DNA of 64,000 bases from Diphasiastrum complanatum (Eukaryota > Streptophyta > Lycopodiopsida > Lycopodiales > Lycopodiaceae). The notes under the pieces are model-generated. The model was not told where the DNA came from. It saw only the letters and a program-made list of their open reading frames with translations, and ran no database searches. The DNA is taken from contig CM055106.1 of assembly GCA_029204225.1 (NCBI GenBank), positions 11,514,539 to 11,578,538 of the forward strand, in the 5' to 3' direction. Both the position numbers and the translations under genes were made by a program. Positions 11,467 to 22,784 of the stretch are shown in pieces. Every line of letters begins with the position of its first letter. Position 1 is the first letter of the stretch.

Positions 11467-12999
11467 CTAGTTTGAAGATAACATAGACTTGCTTATCAAA
11501 CCTAGGGCTGATCTTAACTTTACAAATTCAGCTCTTTGAAGTGGTTTAGTGAGGATATCAGCAATACATTCACTACTTGCCACATGCTCCAAAGATATCT
11601 CCTTTGATTGCACCTTCTCTCTCACAAAATGATGAGAGATCTCAATATGTGTTGACCTTGCATGGAAGATTGGATTGGTTGCAAGGTGTTGGGATGAAAT
11701 GTTGTCATTGTAGAGAGTTGAAACAACATCTAAACTCATGACTTTCAACTCCATTAGTAGCCTTTTGATCCATAATAGCTCCTTTGTTGTAGTGGTGAGA
11801 GCTTTATACTCGGCTTCGGTTGAAGAAAGTGAGATGGTTTCTTGTTTCTTTGACAACCAAGAAACTACTCCTCCACCAATGAATGTTGCATAGGCACTTG
11901 TGGACTTCATATCCCTTTTGTCACCTGCAACATCCAACTCACTAAAGGCATGCAAATCAATGACATCTCCTCTATAGAGAATTCCATGATCTAGAGTAAC
12001 CGAGATGTATCTCAAGATCCTTTTAGCATTTTTCCAATGTATCACTAATGGATCTTGCATATATTGACTTAGCCTACACACACTAAAGCATAGATTAGGC
12101 CTAGTTCTGGTGATCCACATTAAGGAGCCTATAAGCTACTTATAAAGAGTGATGTCCATAAAGGATGCTTCATCACTTTTCTTGAGCACTTTTACATCTT
12201 GCTCCATTGGTGTCTCTACATGCTTGCAATCTTGCATCTTGAATCTATTGAGCAAAACTTTGAGCATACTTAGTTAGCTTAATAAAGATGAAATTTGAGC
12301 CTCTAAGTACTTCTATGCCCAATATAAAGTGAAGTTGACCAAGATCTACCATCTTAGATTCTAGTGATAGATTTTTCTTGGTTTTCTCAATACCATCAAT
12401 GCTATCACCACTAAGGATGATGTCATCTACATAAATCAATAAAAGTACAATGCCATTTACATCATACATTATGTACAAAGTTGGATCACATTCACTTTGA
12501 GTGAATCCAATAGAAACTAAGAAATCATGAAGTCTTGAATTCCAGGACCTTGATGCTTGCTTCAAACCATATGAGATCCTTTGAAAATGTACCTTCCATC
12601 CCGAGCTTGATGAAGCCTTGGGGCTGCTCCATGAAGATGTCTTCTTCCAAATAACCATTTAAGAATGGATTAGAAACATCCATTTGAATCATCTAACCAA
12701 AATGTGAAGCAAGTGCAAGAAGTAATTTTATTGTGACCATCTTGGCCACGGGTGCAAAAGTTTTTTCAATATCTATGCCCTTTGCTTGAGCATGTCCTTT
12801 GGCAACTAACCTTTCCTTGTGTTTGCTTACACTTCCATCCATATTGATTTTTAACTTTAACTTGAAACCATTCCTTGGAACTCAATGCATCTTCTACACA
12901 TGAAGGTTCATCAAAACTTGAAATGAGTGCAAAGGATGAAGATGGATTACTCTCGGCTTGCTTCCCCTTGTCTTGGTATGTGAGCCTCAATGGCTCCAT
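11467..12999 (-). pseudogene. Copia RT and RNase H, broken (element B)
   Basis: From high to low coordinates: an RT linker (SSFDEPSCVEDALSSKEW, 12999-12766); an RT piece with ISYGLKQASRSWNSRL, SECDPTLYIMYDVNG and the catalytic LIYVDDIILSGD (12658-12245); then RNase H with TRTRPNLCFSV, WKNAKRILRYISVTLDHG, ISLSSTEAEYKAL and ADILTKPLQ (12120-11467). Frames are interrupted between blocks near 12130-12240 and 12660-12760. It is the same family as element A and keeps the YVDD block A has lost. Gag, protease and integrase are absent because the element ends at an inverted LTR fragment at 13003. Confidence 0.9.
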
Positions 13000-13002
13000 T
13001 CA

Positions 13003-13540
13003 AGCTAGTTTGGACCAATTTTGGTCATATGACTTGTAAATGGTAAGATGGACATGTTGTGGATGTCACACATGCCAAATAACATAGTATGCTTTTCAAG
13101 AACTTTATTCTTCATCCTACATTGTGATGGCACCTTTGAAATAAGGCCAAAATGTACATAGATAGGCTAGAGAAAAAGTAGGAGCTGCCAAAAATAACAT
13201 TTTTTACATTGTTTTTGGATCTCAAGATCTTGACACCCCAATTAGGGTGGATCAAGTGACCTATTAGGTTGAGTGTTAGGGTTAGGTCATGGTGAGTTCA
13301 GAGAAGCCCTAAAATGCTCAGATCCGAGCTACTTATATATAAATATGTGATGGTTTCTCCATCAATGCATGAGTAAAAATTTGGTTTTCCTTCTATCATT
13401 GTTGTTGGTGATCTCTATGCTTGATATTTGCCATTTGGATTTGGTTCTTTGCATTTGTGGGATTGATTAGAGAGTTGAGGTAATGTGTCCTCTACTTGTG
13501 GCAAGCCATATACTCACATGTGTGAAGGGAATTGCTTAAT
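13003..13540 (+). repeat. Inverted LTR fragment of the element A/B family
   Basis: This stretch is the reverse complement of much of 8240-8777, so it is an LTR in plus orientation, truncated by about 13 bp at its 5' end and cut at its 3' end. It faces away from element B and precedes plus-strand gag fragments. This points to a breakpoint at about 13000. Confidence 0.8.
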
Positions 13541-14061
13541 TGATTTTTTGTGATTATCTATGATTTGTATCTCCATTATTGAACAAATTAAGTGAGGAGG
13601 ACTCTTGTAGGATCTGATCCACAGGCGTTTAGGCTTCAGGTTCAAGTCATTTCTTATCTACAAGATCAAGTTAGCAAGTTTTGCTTGCTTCCTTACATTT
13701 GATTCAAAGCGAGTTTTGAGACAACTTTGAGGAGTAGCATTCAAGCATTGGAGAGGTAGATGTTTCAAAAGTTTTGGAGCTGATTTAGGTCGTTCTCCAA
13801 TGTATGAGAGACCTCCTAAGAGTCATTTAAGTTTAGTCCAAAGCATTTTGTACTTACTCATCATTAAGATTAATTTTCTGTCAAAATTGTGATCTTTTTA
13901 ACTTGTGCTTGGAAAGTAGATTGTTTTGATTCTTGCATAAAGGTTCAACCTGATTTTATAAGAGTGATTTAGAATGGCATTGATATGCAATTACATCATC
14001 TTTTCTTAGGTTGATTGTATATTTAAAAAACTTGTGAAGTTTAGATCAAGGAGGAGTCAAT
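13541..14061 (+). other. Copia 5' leader remnant, first copy
   Basis: Non-coding. The part from about 13850 to 14060 matches 14740-14960 (shared landmarks: TTCAACCTGAT, then GGTTGATT or GGTTAGGTG, then GATCAAGGAGGAG or GATCGAGAAGGAGG). It is therefore a duplicated untranslated leader of the same family. Confidence 0.55.
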
Positions 14062-14440
14062 TTGGGTCAATTTTCTACATTGGATATAGTGAGTGGGAAT
14101 GAGGAGGAGCCTATACACGCTCAAGTATCCACTAGATACAAGAAGAGGTACAAACTAGCCCTTTATTGTATTAAAATGGATGTAGCCAATGAACTCCTAA
14201 AAGAAGTAGGAGAATGTACCTTTGCCCAAGAGGTTTGGGAGTCTCTTCAAAAATTTTATGAGCCAAAGAACACTACAAGATTTCTTGCCTTAAAGAATCA
14301 AATCTTTCAATGTTGCCAAAAGAAGGGGGAGAGTGCTCATTCATATGTTTTGAGAGTAAAGGAGTTGAGCAAAGAATTTGCCTTATAGGAGAGTCTATAA
14401 ATGAAGATGAACTTGTACAACTAATATTGAATGGCTTTTG
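14062..14440 (+). pseudogene. Copia gag fragment (UBN2)
   Basis: The plus frame reads MDIVSGEEE-like (here LDIVSGNEEEP), RYKKRYKLALYCIKMDVANELLKEVGECT, AQEVWESLQKFYEPKNTTRFLALKNQIFQ and ESAHSYVLRVKELSKEF, the standard Copia gag core. The N-terminal 40 residues are missing, because the frame joins leader sequence directly. After a frameshift near 14388 the core continues as GESINEDELVQLILNGF and then stops resembling gag. Confidence 0.88.
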
Positions 14441-15122
14441 TTGAGTGAAGAGGGGCCTTATGGTTTTTTATTTACAGGATTTTTAGCTTCATTATCTGAG
14501 TTGTGGTCATCTCTTATCAATTGGATCAATATAGCAAGTATTTTGCACTTTTCTCATATTGATGCTACTGGATTTGTGGAGTCTATCACAAGGAACAGTT
14601 TTCAATCAATCAAAAGGAAGGTAGATTCTTATATTTGGTAATGTAATAGGTCGTTCTTAGACTTATTGAGATCTTAGAAATTCATTTTTGGGGTCAACCC
14701 AAAGACTTTGATAAATGCTCATCAAGGGAATGCAATTTTAGTCAAGATTGTGTTCAATTTTGCTTGATTTGTGATATATTTTGGATTGATTATTGCATGA
14801 TGATTCAACCTGATCTTGTAGGAATGATTTGAAGAGGCATTTATGTGCATATGATTCCTTTTGGTTTAGGTTAGGTGAATTTTGTATCCTTGTAAAGTCG
14901 AGATCGAGAAGGAGGCAATTCTAGATCCAATTTTTATGCAAATTCAAGCTAGTTTTCATTCTTGTTGACATTAGTAGATTTGATTTGGCTTAAGATAAAG
15001 TAGGATTTTATTGAGAGGCCAAGTTTTGAGCTTTCTCAAGTCCCTAGGTAGTGGGATAGCTAGTCTTTCATTCATTTCTATTTTGCATCTATTCTTGTGA
15101 TCAAGATCTTGTTTAAAGATAG
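14441..15122 (+). other. Copia 5' leader, second copy
   Basis: No coding content. The second copy of the leader seen at 13850-14060 lies at about 14740-14960 and here precedes a gag that keeps its start codon at 15123. Confidence 0.5.
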
Positions 15123-16047
15123 ATGGCTTCAATGAATGCATATCTTTTGGATTCACATGATAGATTGAATGCTTCTAATTATTCAATTTGTAAGCTAAGA
15201 ATGGAATCAATTCTTATTTTACAAGATCTAATGGATATAGTGAGTGGTGAAGAGGATAAGCCTATTCACCCTCAAAAAGCTACAAAATACAAAAGGAGGT
15301 GCAAGGTTGCTCTCCATTGTATAAAAGTGAATGTAGCTAATGAGCTTGTTAAAGAGGTAGGTGCTTGCACCTCAGCTCAAGAAGCATGGGAAGCTCTTCA
15401 AAGGATATATGAATCCAAGAATACTTCAAGGTTGCTATCCTTGAAGAATCAAATCCTTCAAAGTTTTCAAGGTAAAGGAGATAGTGGACATTCATATGTG
15501 TTAAGAGTTAAGGACTTAAACAAGGAGCTTGCTTACATAGGAGATTCCATTAAGGGAATTGAACTTGTTCAACTAATCTTGGATGGTTTGAGTTTGGATT
15601 TTGCTAACCTAGTGCAAGGCTATGCAATTATGGGCAAGTTGCCCTCACTTGAAGGTCTCCAAGGAGTCCTCATGGCCGAGGAGAGTGGGAGAACTCACAT
15701 CAAGTCAAGGATGGAAAAGCTCTCTCTCAATGATGGAGATGACAAGGCTCTTTTCACCAAGAGCAAGAGCATCCAAAGGCAAGGGTGGTACATTCAAGAA
15801 GAACCAAGTCAAAGGTGAAGATCAAGAAGGATCTTCAAGTCCAAGCTCGAGCAAGCCAAAGAAGGATAAGTCGAAGATCAAATGCTACTTTTGTGGCAAG
15901 ATGGGGCACTATGCCTTGGAGTGCTTCAATAAGAAGCAATCTCAAAGTCAATCAAACCTAGGCCAAGAGGAAGAGGAGAGCTCTCATGAAGTTTCACTCA
16001 TGATGTCAAGTTTCTCATCTTCAAGCATAAGAGGTGATCTTTTGTAG
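15123..16047 (+). pseudogene. Copia gag with CCHC knuckle, one frameshift
   Basis: It starts MASMNAYLLDSHDRLNASNYSIC, the usual family N-terminus. It continues through the UBN2 core (SAQEAWEALQRIYESKNTSR, LVQLILDGLSLDFANLVQG). A frameshift near 15775 shifts reading to a frame holding a Lys-rich linker and CYFCGKMGHYALEC, then NLGQEEEESSHEVSLMMSS. The protease that should follow is absent, as the frame ends at 16047. It is closest to the gag part of element A. Confidence 0.88.
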
Positions 16048-16419
16048 GTGGATTTGGCCAATTTTTGATGCATTAGGAAGGCTCCATTGGAGGCTACAAG
16101 ATTCAATATCAAGTTTGTTGCAATTGCATGTAGAAATTGGAAGATTCATTTTTTTGTGATTTTTTCAAAGCTCTAATTTTGATTGGATCTCTATGTTTTG
16201 AGGTTGCTATACTTCAATAGAGTGTATTTCAATCTTAGGAAGTGGGATTCCAAAGATTCATTAGATTGTTAGTAGATCATAGGTTGTCGATCAAGATTTC
16301 TTCATTCTATGTGTTGATTTTCTAGTGATAAGTGCTAGAAGAGAATTGAGAGGTTCCATATCTTTGTGATTTCTTTTTGGAAAAATTTGTTGTTGTTCAA
16401 AAGAGTGGATTCATGACAA
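16048..16419 (+). other. No gene; probable leader sequence
   Basis: Non-coding stretch between two gag fragments. Its position before a gag ATG at 16420 suggests untranslated leader, but I see no PBS. Confidence 0.4.
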
Positions 16420-16629
16420 ATGAGTGCATTCATGTTGGAAGGCAATGACAAGCTTACCTCATCCAACTACTCTACATGGAAGGTGAGAATGGACTCACTT
16501 ATTGAAATGCATGAGTTGATGGATATTGTTGTAGGGTTTGAAGAGATACCCTTGGTTCAACAAGATCAAGTGAGGTATGACAAGAGAGCAACGAAAGCTC
16601 TACACATAATCAAGATTGTAGGGATGTAG
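16420..16629 (+). pseudogene. Copia gag N-terminal fragment
   Basis: A 69-residue frame, MSAFMLEGNDKLTSSNYSTW, then KVRMDSLIEMHELMDIV and RYDKRATKALHIIK. This is the first quarter of the same gag as at 17071, cut off after HIIK. A stop at 16627 ends it. Confidence 0.85.
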
Positions 16630-17070
16630 AACACTTGCTAGAGTTTATAAACTTTTAGAAGTGTGGTTTACATTTGGTTTTAGATGTTGAATCAATATCT
16701 TAGTGTGTTGATCATATGTTGATCAAGTTTGTTCAATTCTAGGTATTCTTGGCAGCCTAGTCTTGTGTATTCTCTAAGAATGCAAGTAACTCTTCACACC
16801 ATAACCTGATTTAGTCACTTACTGGAAAGTTTGAGAGCTTGAGCAAGAGTGTTTTCAGTTTGGTTTGAGTTTGTAATCCATTCTTAGTGTGTGCAAAGTA
16901 TTGCATGTGTCTCAATCTTCCTTTCTATGCTTGGAAACCAGCCAAGTTCAAGATAGAAGTGTATTAGGGTCCTAGATCTTCTGAGATCTCCTTATCCATC
17001 ATTTGTTGAGAGAAAAGTGATTGCTAGGTGCATTAGGACAGAGCCTAAAAGTTGAAGAATCATTATATGC
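16630..17070 (+). other. Leader of the following gag-protease element
   Basis: Non-coding. It lies directly before the start codon at 17071 and has the length and position of a Copia untranslated leader. No 5' LTR or PBS is recognisable upstream. Confidence 0.4.
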
Positions 17071-19119
17071 ATGGCTTCCAATGGTGGGATCATGTTAGAA
17101 ACTATTGATAGGTTGAGTTCATCAAACTACTCTACCTGGAAAGTGAGAATGGAATCCTTACTTGAGTTGAATGAACTCATGGACATAGTTGCAGGAACTG
17201 AAGAGAGACCACCCACAGTTCAAGAGCAACAAAGGTTTGATAAGAAGGCTAAAAGGGCTCTTCATATCATTAAAATGAATGCTACCAATGAACTTCTCAA
17301 GGAAGTTGGTAAAAGTCAAAGTGCAAGTGAGGCATGGAATGCCTTGAAGAAGCTCTTTGAATAAAAGTCCACATCTAGGGTATTGACCCTAAGGAGGCAA
17401 ATATTTTCTAGTAGACAAAGAGATGGAGAAAGTGCTCATGCATTTGTCTTGAGGGTTAAGTCCTTAAGTGATGATCTAGCATGCATTAATAAAAGCATAA
17501 AAGATGGTGAAATAGTCCAGGTTATGTTGAATGGTTTGCTAGATGAACATGCTAACCTTGTGCAAATTTTTGCCATTCAAAGGGTCTTGCCAAGTGTGGT
17601 TGACTTGCAAGAAATCTTACTGGTAGAAGAACATAGGTTGCAATCAAAGCTTGATGGTGCATCCTTGCAAGGTGGGGGTGAAGAGGCTTTCTTTACAAAA
17701 GGCAAAGTCAAAGGCAAAGGTAAAGGCAAAGGAAAATCCAAAAGTGGTAACTCAGATCATGATGATCATTGTTCCTCCTCTTCTACTTCTTTTAGAAAGA
17801 AAGATAAGTCAAAGTTCAAGTGCTTTTATTGTGGGGTAAAAAGTCATTTTGCAAATGAATGTCATAAGAAGCAAAGTAATGAAGGTGGCAAGCAAAACAA
17901 CTTTTGTACTTCTAATGAGGATCTAGATTCTTGTGATTCTCTCATAATGTGTTCTTTAAGTCTAATGTCAAGTAGAAGTGACAAGGATTCATGGTGGATA
18001 GATAGTGGATCTAGTTCACACATGACTAGTCACAAGGAGTTCTTTACTTCTTTGATCTCTTATGTTGGAACCAAGAAAGTGGTTCACATGCCAAATGGTG
18101 GTGAGTGTATGATCAAAGGTATTGGCTCAATTCCTATTTGCCTTTCTACTAATAGGAATGCAAGGCTTGATGGTGTTCGTTACATTCCTTCACTTTCAAG
18201 GAATTTGCTAAGTGTTGGTCAAATGTTAAGAAAAGGGTACAAGACAAAGTTTGTTGGGGATGTTTGCTTCATTACTAAAGGAGATGTCTTGATTACTAGG
18301 GGCAATAGACAAGGTAGACTTTACAAGCTTGATGCATTTGTTATGTATAACAAGAGGAATGAAAGGGATGTTGGTGGTTCTCTCAACTTTCAAAAGTCAA
18401 TTCCTGGCATCAATAAGATTGGTAGATCTTATGCAAAGTCTAAAGAGCTTCCTTATGCTAGATCTAGGTTGAGATCTAATGAGCTTCTTGAAGATAGTTA
18501 TTGTTGTGCTAACTTGGCAGCTTTTGGTGAATGTATGATCAATGTTTTGGATCCATTGGATCTTGAAGATGGACTAGTGCTACCTACTAGTCAAATGGAG
18601 TCATGTGGTGCTAAATTAGTATCATGTCTGAACTCTTCTACTCATAGATTTCCAAGTCTTGGTGGCTCTTCAATGGAGCTACATGGCAAGTGCAAAAATG
18701 GAAAAGGTAAGAAGAGATCTAACTTCATCAATGGAGGTGATGAAAACTTTTCTTTGGAAATGGTTGTTGCTAATGACTCATTTACTCATTTGGAAAAAGA
18801 TGGTGCTTTGAGCATGTTTGAAGAAAAAGTTTCTTTTTCATCTTTATGTGATGAGTCCAAGAAAGTCATATGGAGGAATACTTTCATTATGATTCTATGT
18901 TCTTTTACATGTACCTTGTTCACCATTCTATGTAAAATTGATGTAAGAAATTGTGAAGCATCCTATATGGACACTATTATCTATATCAATTATGTTGTAC
19001 TTCATATTGTACATATTAGAACACTTGAGAAGAGATCTATTATCATGATGGAGATCATTCTTAAGTTGGAGCAAAGTAGTGTTGTAAAACTAGCAAGTTA
19101 TGTTGAAGAGGGAGTGTGA
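17071..19119 (+). pseudogene. Copia gag-protease with conserved non-pol tail
   Basis: A single frame runs from ATG 17071 to 19119 with one TAA at 17362-17364, where relatives have a serine codon (YESKSTSR). Domains in order: UBN2 gag; basic KGKGKGKGKSK stretch; knuckle CFYCGVKSHFANEC; protease WWIDSGSSSHM (about residue 310); pre-integrase start (ITRGNRQGRLYKLDA). The 260 residues that follow are not integrase or RT. Their C-terminus, with KIDVRNCEASYMDTIIYINY, matches the tail of the element at 42.5-43.0 kb. The frame ends in a polypurine tract and LTR at 19115. A polymerase-less derivative is the simplest reading. Confidence 0.85.
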
Positions 19120-19604
19120 AAATTGTCAACATTTCCTAGCTAGTTTGAGGCCTAAATTGGCAATTTTTGTACATAGTTTTGGATCTAACATTTCACACGT
19201 GTGAAAGAGTCCTAGATACTTTTATTTTAGTATATATTTCATATTGAAAAAGTCTCAAACTTCAGGACCTTCAAAATGACACCAAAATCATGTTATTTGG
19301 ACATATAGGCCAAAATTGGCTATTTAAGGCTATTGGTGCCCTAAAATTGGGTCCTAAGTTCTAGAGAGAGGAGAGAGAGTCATCTCTCTCACCTACATTA
19401 GGCTGAAATTTGTGGAGAATAGGTTGGAGAAACTTATTGTATTGTTGAGAGAGATCAATAGATCATTGTCACAGTTTCTTCCTCCATTGAGAGCATTGCT
19501 TTGTGTATTGTCTTCAAGCTTTTGTGTATGATCTTAAGAGGTTTCCAAAAGTGGTAAGCTGTTGTTGTAGGGCTGGTATGCTGTTGTTTTTGGCTGCCAT
19601 CAGT
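19115..19604 (+). repeat. Copia 3' LTR, truncated
   Basis: It begins TGTGAAAATTGTC straight after the polypurine tract GAAGAGGGAG. It contains a perfect 16-bp palindrome TTTCACACGTGTGAAA (19191-19206). The right end is lost at a junction with an inverted foreign LTR fragment near 19605. Confidence 0.7.
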
Positions 19605-19949
19605 ACCTTTTATTAGTTTCTTTTGTCTCTTGAATGCTTTGTCAAGTTCATGTGTATCAAAGGTAGCATTAGGATGCTTTGCCATTTCTAGCTTTTGTAG
19701 CTTGTTGTACAAAGATCTTAGCCAAGTATTGGACCCAACTCAAAAAAGTTGAACACTAAGTTCTAAACTTGACTTTGTGGCCTTTAGTTTTATTTTAATT
19801 ACAAAAAGGCCCATGCCTACTATTCTATTTACAACTCAACTTGTCTGCTCATTGGGCCATGGGCTTATACGTGCAATATGCCACGTCCTTGCAACATATT
19901 TGATTAGCCGATATTATTTATTTACAATATGTTGGGAATACCCCCAACA
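19605..19949 (-). repeat. Gypsy-type LTR fragment, inverted
   Basis: Read on the minus strand it starts TGTTGGGGGTATT at 19949. It shares a series of landmarks with the LTR at 24897 (ATAAATAA, TATAAGCCCA, CAATGAGCA, GTTG.AAATA, GGCC). It separates the LTR at 19115 from a 5'-truncated gag at 19950. Confidence 0.55.
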
Positions 19950-21345
19950 AAGATGAATGCTACCAATGAGTTACTCAAGGAGATTGTAAGAGCAGTTCAT
20001 CTCGAGAGGCTTGGAAAGATTTGACGAAGCTTTATGAATCCAAGTCTACTTTTAGAGTGTTGACTCTAAGAAGACAAATCTTTCAAAGCATACAAAACAA
20101 AGAAGAGTGTCCTAATACTTTTGTTCGAGAGTGAAGGCTTTAAGTGATGAGTTAGCTTGCATTGATGAGAGCATCAAGGAAGGAGAGCTTGTTCAAGTTA
20201 TTCTTAATAGTTTGTTGGATGCTCATGCTAACATTGTAAAAAGTCTTACTATTCAAAAAACTTTAGGTGATGAGTTAGCTTCATTGATGAGAGCATTAAA
20301 GAAGGAGAGCTTGTTCAAGTTATTCTTAATGGTTTGTTGGATGATCATGCTAACATTGTACAAAGCCTTACTATTCAGAATACTTTTCCAAGTTTAGTGG
20401 ATCTTCAAGAGATCTTGATCAATGAAGAATGTAGGCTTCAAGCAAGAGGTGGATCTACATCGACAACTCAAGATGAGGAGGCCATGTTCATTAAAGGCAA
20501 GTTCAAGGGCAAAGGTAAGGGGAACTGGTCTAAAGGAAATGATCATGGCGAGTCTTCTTCTTTTGATAAGAAGAAAGATAGGTCTAAATTGAAGTGTTTC
20601 TATTGTGGCATCAAGGGGAATTTTTTAAGTGATTGCTACAAAAAGAAGAGAGATCAAGGAGACAAGCAAAGGTAATCTAACTCTTGATGAGGATGGTGTT
20701 GATGCTCAAAACACAAATGATGATGCTTTTGTCATGTCTTCATGTTTAAGTTCTATTGTTGGAGATATTGATCCATGGTGGATTGATAGCGGAGCAAGAT
20801 CACACATGACTTTTCACAAGGAGTATTTCACTTCTTTATTGGCATATGAAGATGACAAGAGGGTGATAAACACAACCAATTATGGTGAGTGTGCAATCAA
20901 AGGGATTGGCACAATTCTCATTTCTCTCTCTACAAATAGGAATGTTCATTTGAAGGATGTTTTGTTCATTCCATTTGTTACTAAGAACCTACTTAGTGCG
21001 AGTCAATTGCTAAGCAAAGGTCTAAAAGTGGACGGTTTGATGGAGATGCTAGTATGATAAAAAAGAATGATGTCTTGATTGCAAAAGGTAAAAGGCAAGG
21101 GAAGTTATTCAAACTAGATGCTTGTGTTATTGCTGACCAAGTTAGATGTGTGGCAAGTGAGAAAATATCCATGCAAGTGGTTTGGCATAAGAGGATGGGC
21201 ATCTCAACTTTAAAGCATTGGAGGTGATGGCTAGGAAGCAAGTTGTGATTGGCCTTCCAAGTTCCTTAACTAGCATCAATCATGTTTGTGAGTCTTGTGC
21301 TTTGTCAAAGTCACATAGACTACTTTATATTAGATCTACATCTAG
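19950..21345 (+). pseudogene. Copia gag-protease, frameshifted, with internal duplication
   Basis: It starts in mid-gag (KMNATNELLKE) and has several frameshifts. A 123-bp unit (41 codons; DELACIDESIKEGELVQVIL) is tandemly duplicated at 20144-20266 and 20267-20389. The knuckle reads CFYCGIKGNFLSDC, with the zinc-binding histidine replaced by Asn. The protease follows in another frame as WWIDSGARSHM, with a changed residue after DSGA. A pre-integrase part (VLIAKGKRQGKLFKLDA, WHKRM, C..C pair near 21290) follows, and the copy ends near 21345 before the integrase core. Confidence 0.88.
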
Positions 21346-21500
21346 ATCTACACGGGTGATGCTTACAAAAGTATCTCAAAGAATCATGATCAATAAACAC
21401 CTCAAATATGTAAAAAATGAACATATTCTTGCAATGATCTGCCACGACCTACATGCATGTGAGATTTCACATCTATCAAAGATAGATGGATTAGTTCGGA
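21346..21500. other. Junction sequence, nothing recognised
   Basis: Short non-coding stretch between the Copia fragment and the minus-strand Gypsy-like LTR. Confidence 0.4.
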
Positions 21501-21800
21501 TTTAAAAGAGCTATTTAACACACTTTGAATCTAGGCAAGAGCTCAATCACACACAAAGTTACAATCATCCAAACTTAGGAACTTGCAAAAGCTAAGTTAA
21601 TTTTTTTTTTAAAATATTAGTGCACATGGCACTTTCTGGCCTAAAGGCCCAATGTTGGACTTATATGCACAGAATGCCAACTAGTTGTCTGATCCTAATA
21701 CCTCCGACTCTGTACCACATTCATGTAGGATTTGGGTTTACTGTAGGAGCCTTTTGCCGACTTTTAGAATATTCCATGTCATTCCCAAAATTGGACAACA
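21501..21800 (-). repeat. Partial LTR of a Gypsy-like element
   Basis: The minus strand starts TGTTGTCCAATTTTGGG at 21800, directly after the 3' internal region of the fragment at 22021-21804. Landmarks GGCATTCTGTGCATATAAG and GGGCC are shared with the LTR at 24897. The far end is not defined. Confidence 0.5.
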
Positions 21801-22345
21801 TTCTCCCATGACCAAATAGGTGCCAGTCCCATGGCACTGCTTGTGACGGATCTTTGGGATGGTAGCATTTGTTGTTGATGAGTCCATGGCATTATCACAA
21901 TTGTAGAGAGCATAGATATATATTTTTGTGTTGCCATAGGAAAAGCGTAGACAAATGTTCGCTTACATAAAATCTGATGCTTTATTGATGTATGGTGTCG
22001 CAAGAACCCAAACTTGCCCAATTCTCAATAAAAGTCTGGTGGCCATTCTTGATAGCCTTGTTCCTCGACAAATGGATAACTATCATCATTGAAAACCGGG
22101 TCCCAAGATAACACTTGTTGGCATGGATCTTCATAGAATGGTGCAAATGTTATCGGTGGTATTGTCGAAGGTTCGCTCAATTGGTATGACAGATAGGATA
22201 GGGTTGATTGACTGCTTAATTGATCCACATGTTCATGATATGCCTGAACTTGAAGACTTTCTTCAGTAGTCAAGAGTACCGCTTGAGTACAAGGTTTTGA
22301 TATTTGAAGTCTTGGTGCTTTATTAGGGGATATCAGAACTCAAAA
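21801..22345 (-). pseudogene. Gypsy-like gag C-terminus and 3' internal region
   Basis: The minus frame from about 22345 to 22025 reads SPNKAPRL...KPCTQAVLLTTEESLQVQAYHEH and ends EEQGYQEWPPDFY. The gag ORF at 28978-30120 ends in the same way (TAEESCQVMAYHEYLD ... DEQGYPEWPPDPYGYY). The 3' non-coding part, 22021-21801, also aligns with 30121-30311. This is the 3' end of a second, older and inverted member of that family. Confidence 0.85.
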
Positions 22346-22784
22346 TGGGCCCTTTGTCAAGATGCTATTTTTGACTTCGCACGCTTTCAATGCTTATGTG
22401 TCCTAATGAATGGTGTCCATCTGTGATGAATTGTAACAGTGGTTGGCGGACAGAAATTGTATTTAACTTTCCCGGCCAAATTTTTGTGATTTTCAAATAT
22501 CCTGCCGGGCAGTACAAACAATTGTGATTGGACCACAATTACTGCCCGAATACCCTTATGTTGCCCATCATTGTACACTTGAGGTTGATTTGACTTCAAT
22601 AGTCATAAACTATAGTTAACTAATCCTTGTAATTTAGGAACTTCTTGTCATTCATAGGTATACCTCTCATTTTCTTCATTCTATCTCTTATTTTGGATTG
22701 TCATTCTTAGGTTTACCTTGCAATCTCTACATTCTCTCCGTTCTCAGCTTGCGTGCTCATATTTACAACTAATGGCTACACATA
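22346..22784. other. No gene; spacer with a small cruciform
   Basis: No coding signal. An inverted repeat of about 14 bp per arm lies at 22507-22547 (GGGCAGT...ACTGCCC outer, AATTGTG...CACAATT inner). The region precedes the plus-strand gene at 22785 and could hold its promoter, but no convincing TATA context was seen. Confidence 0.4.

Noticed and set aside
19455-19712. Minus frame MYNKLQKLEMAKHPNATF
   Set aside because: It lies across an LTR fragment junction and has no recognisable domain; likely chance.
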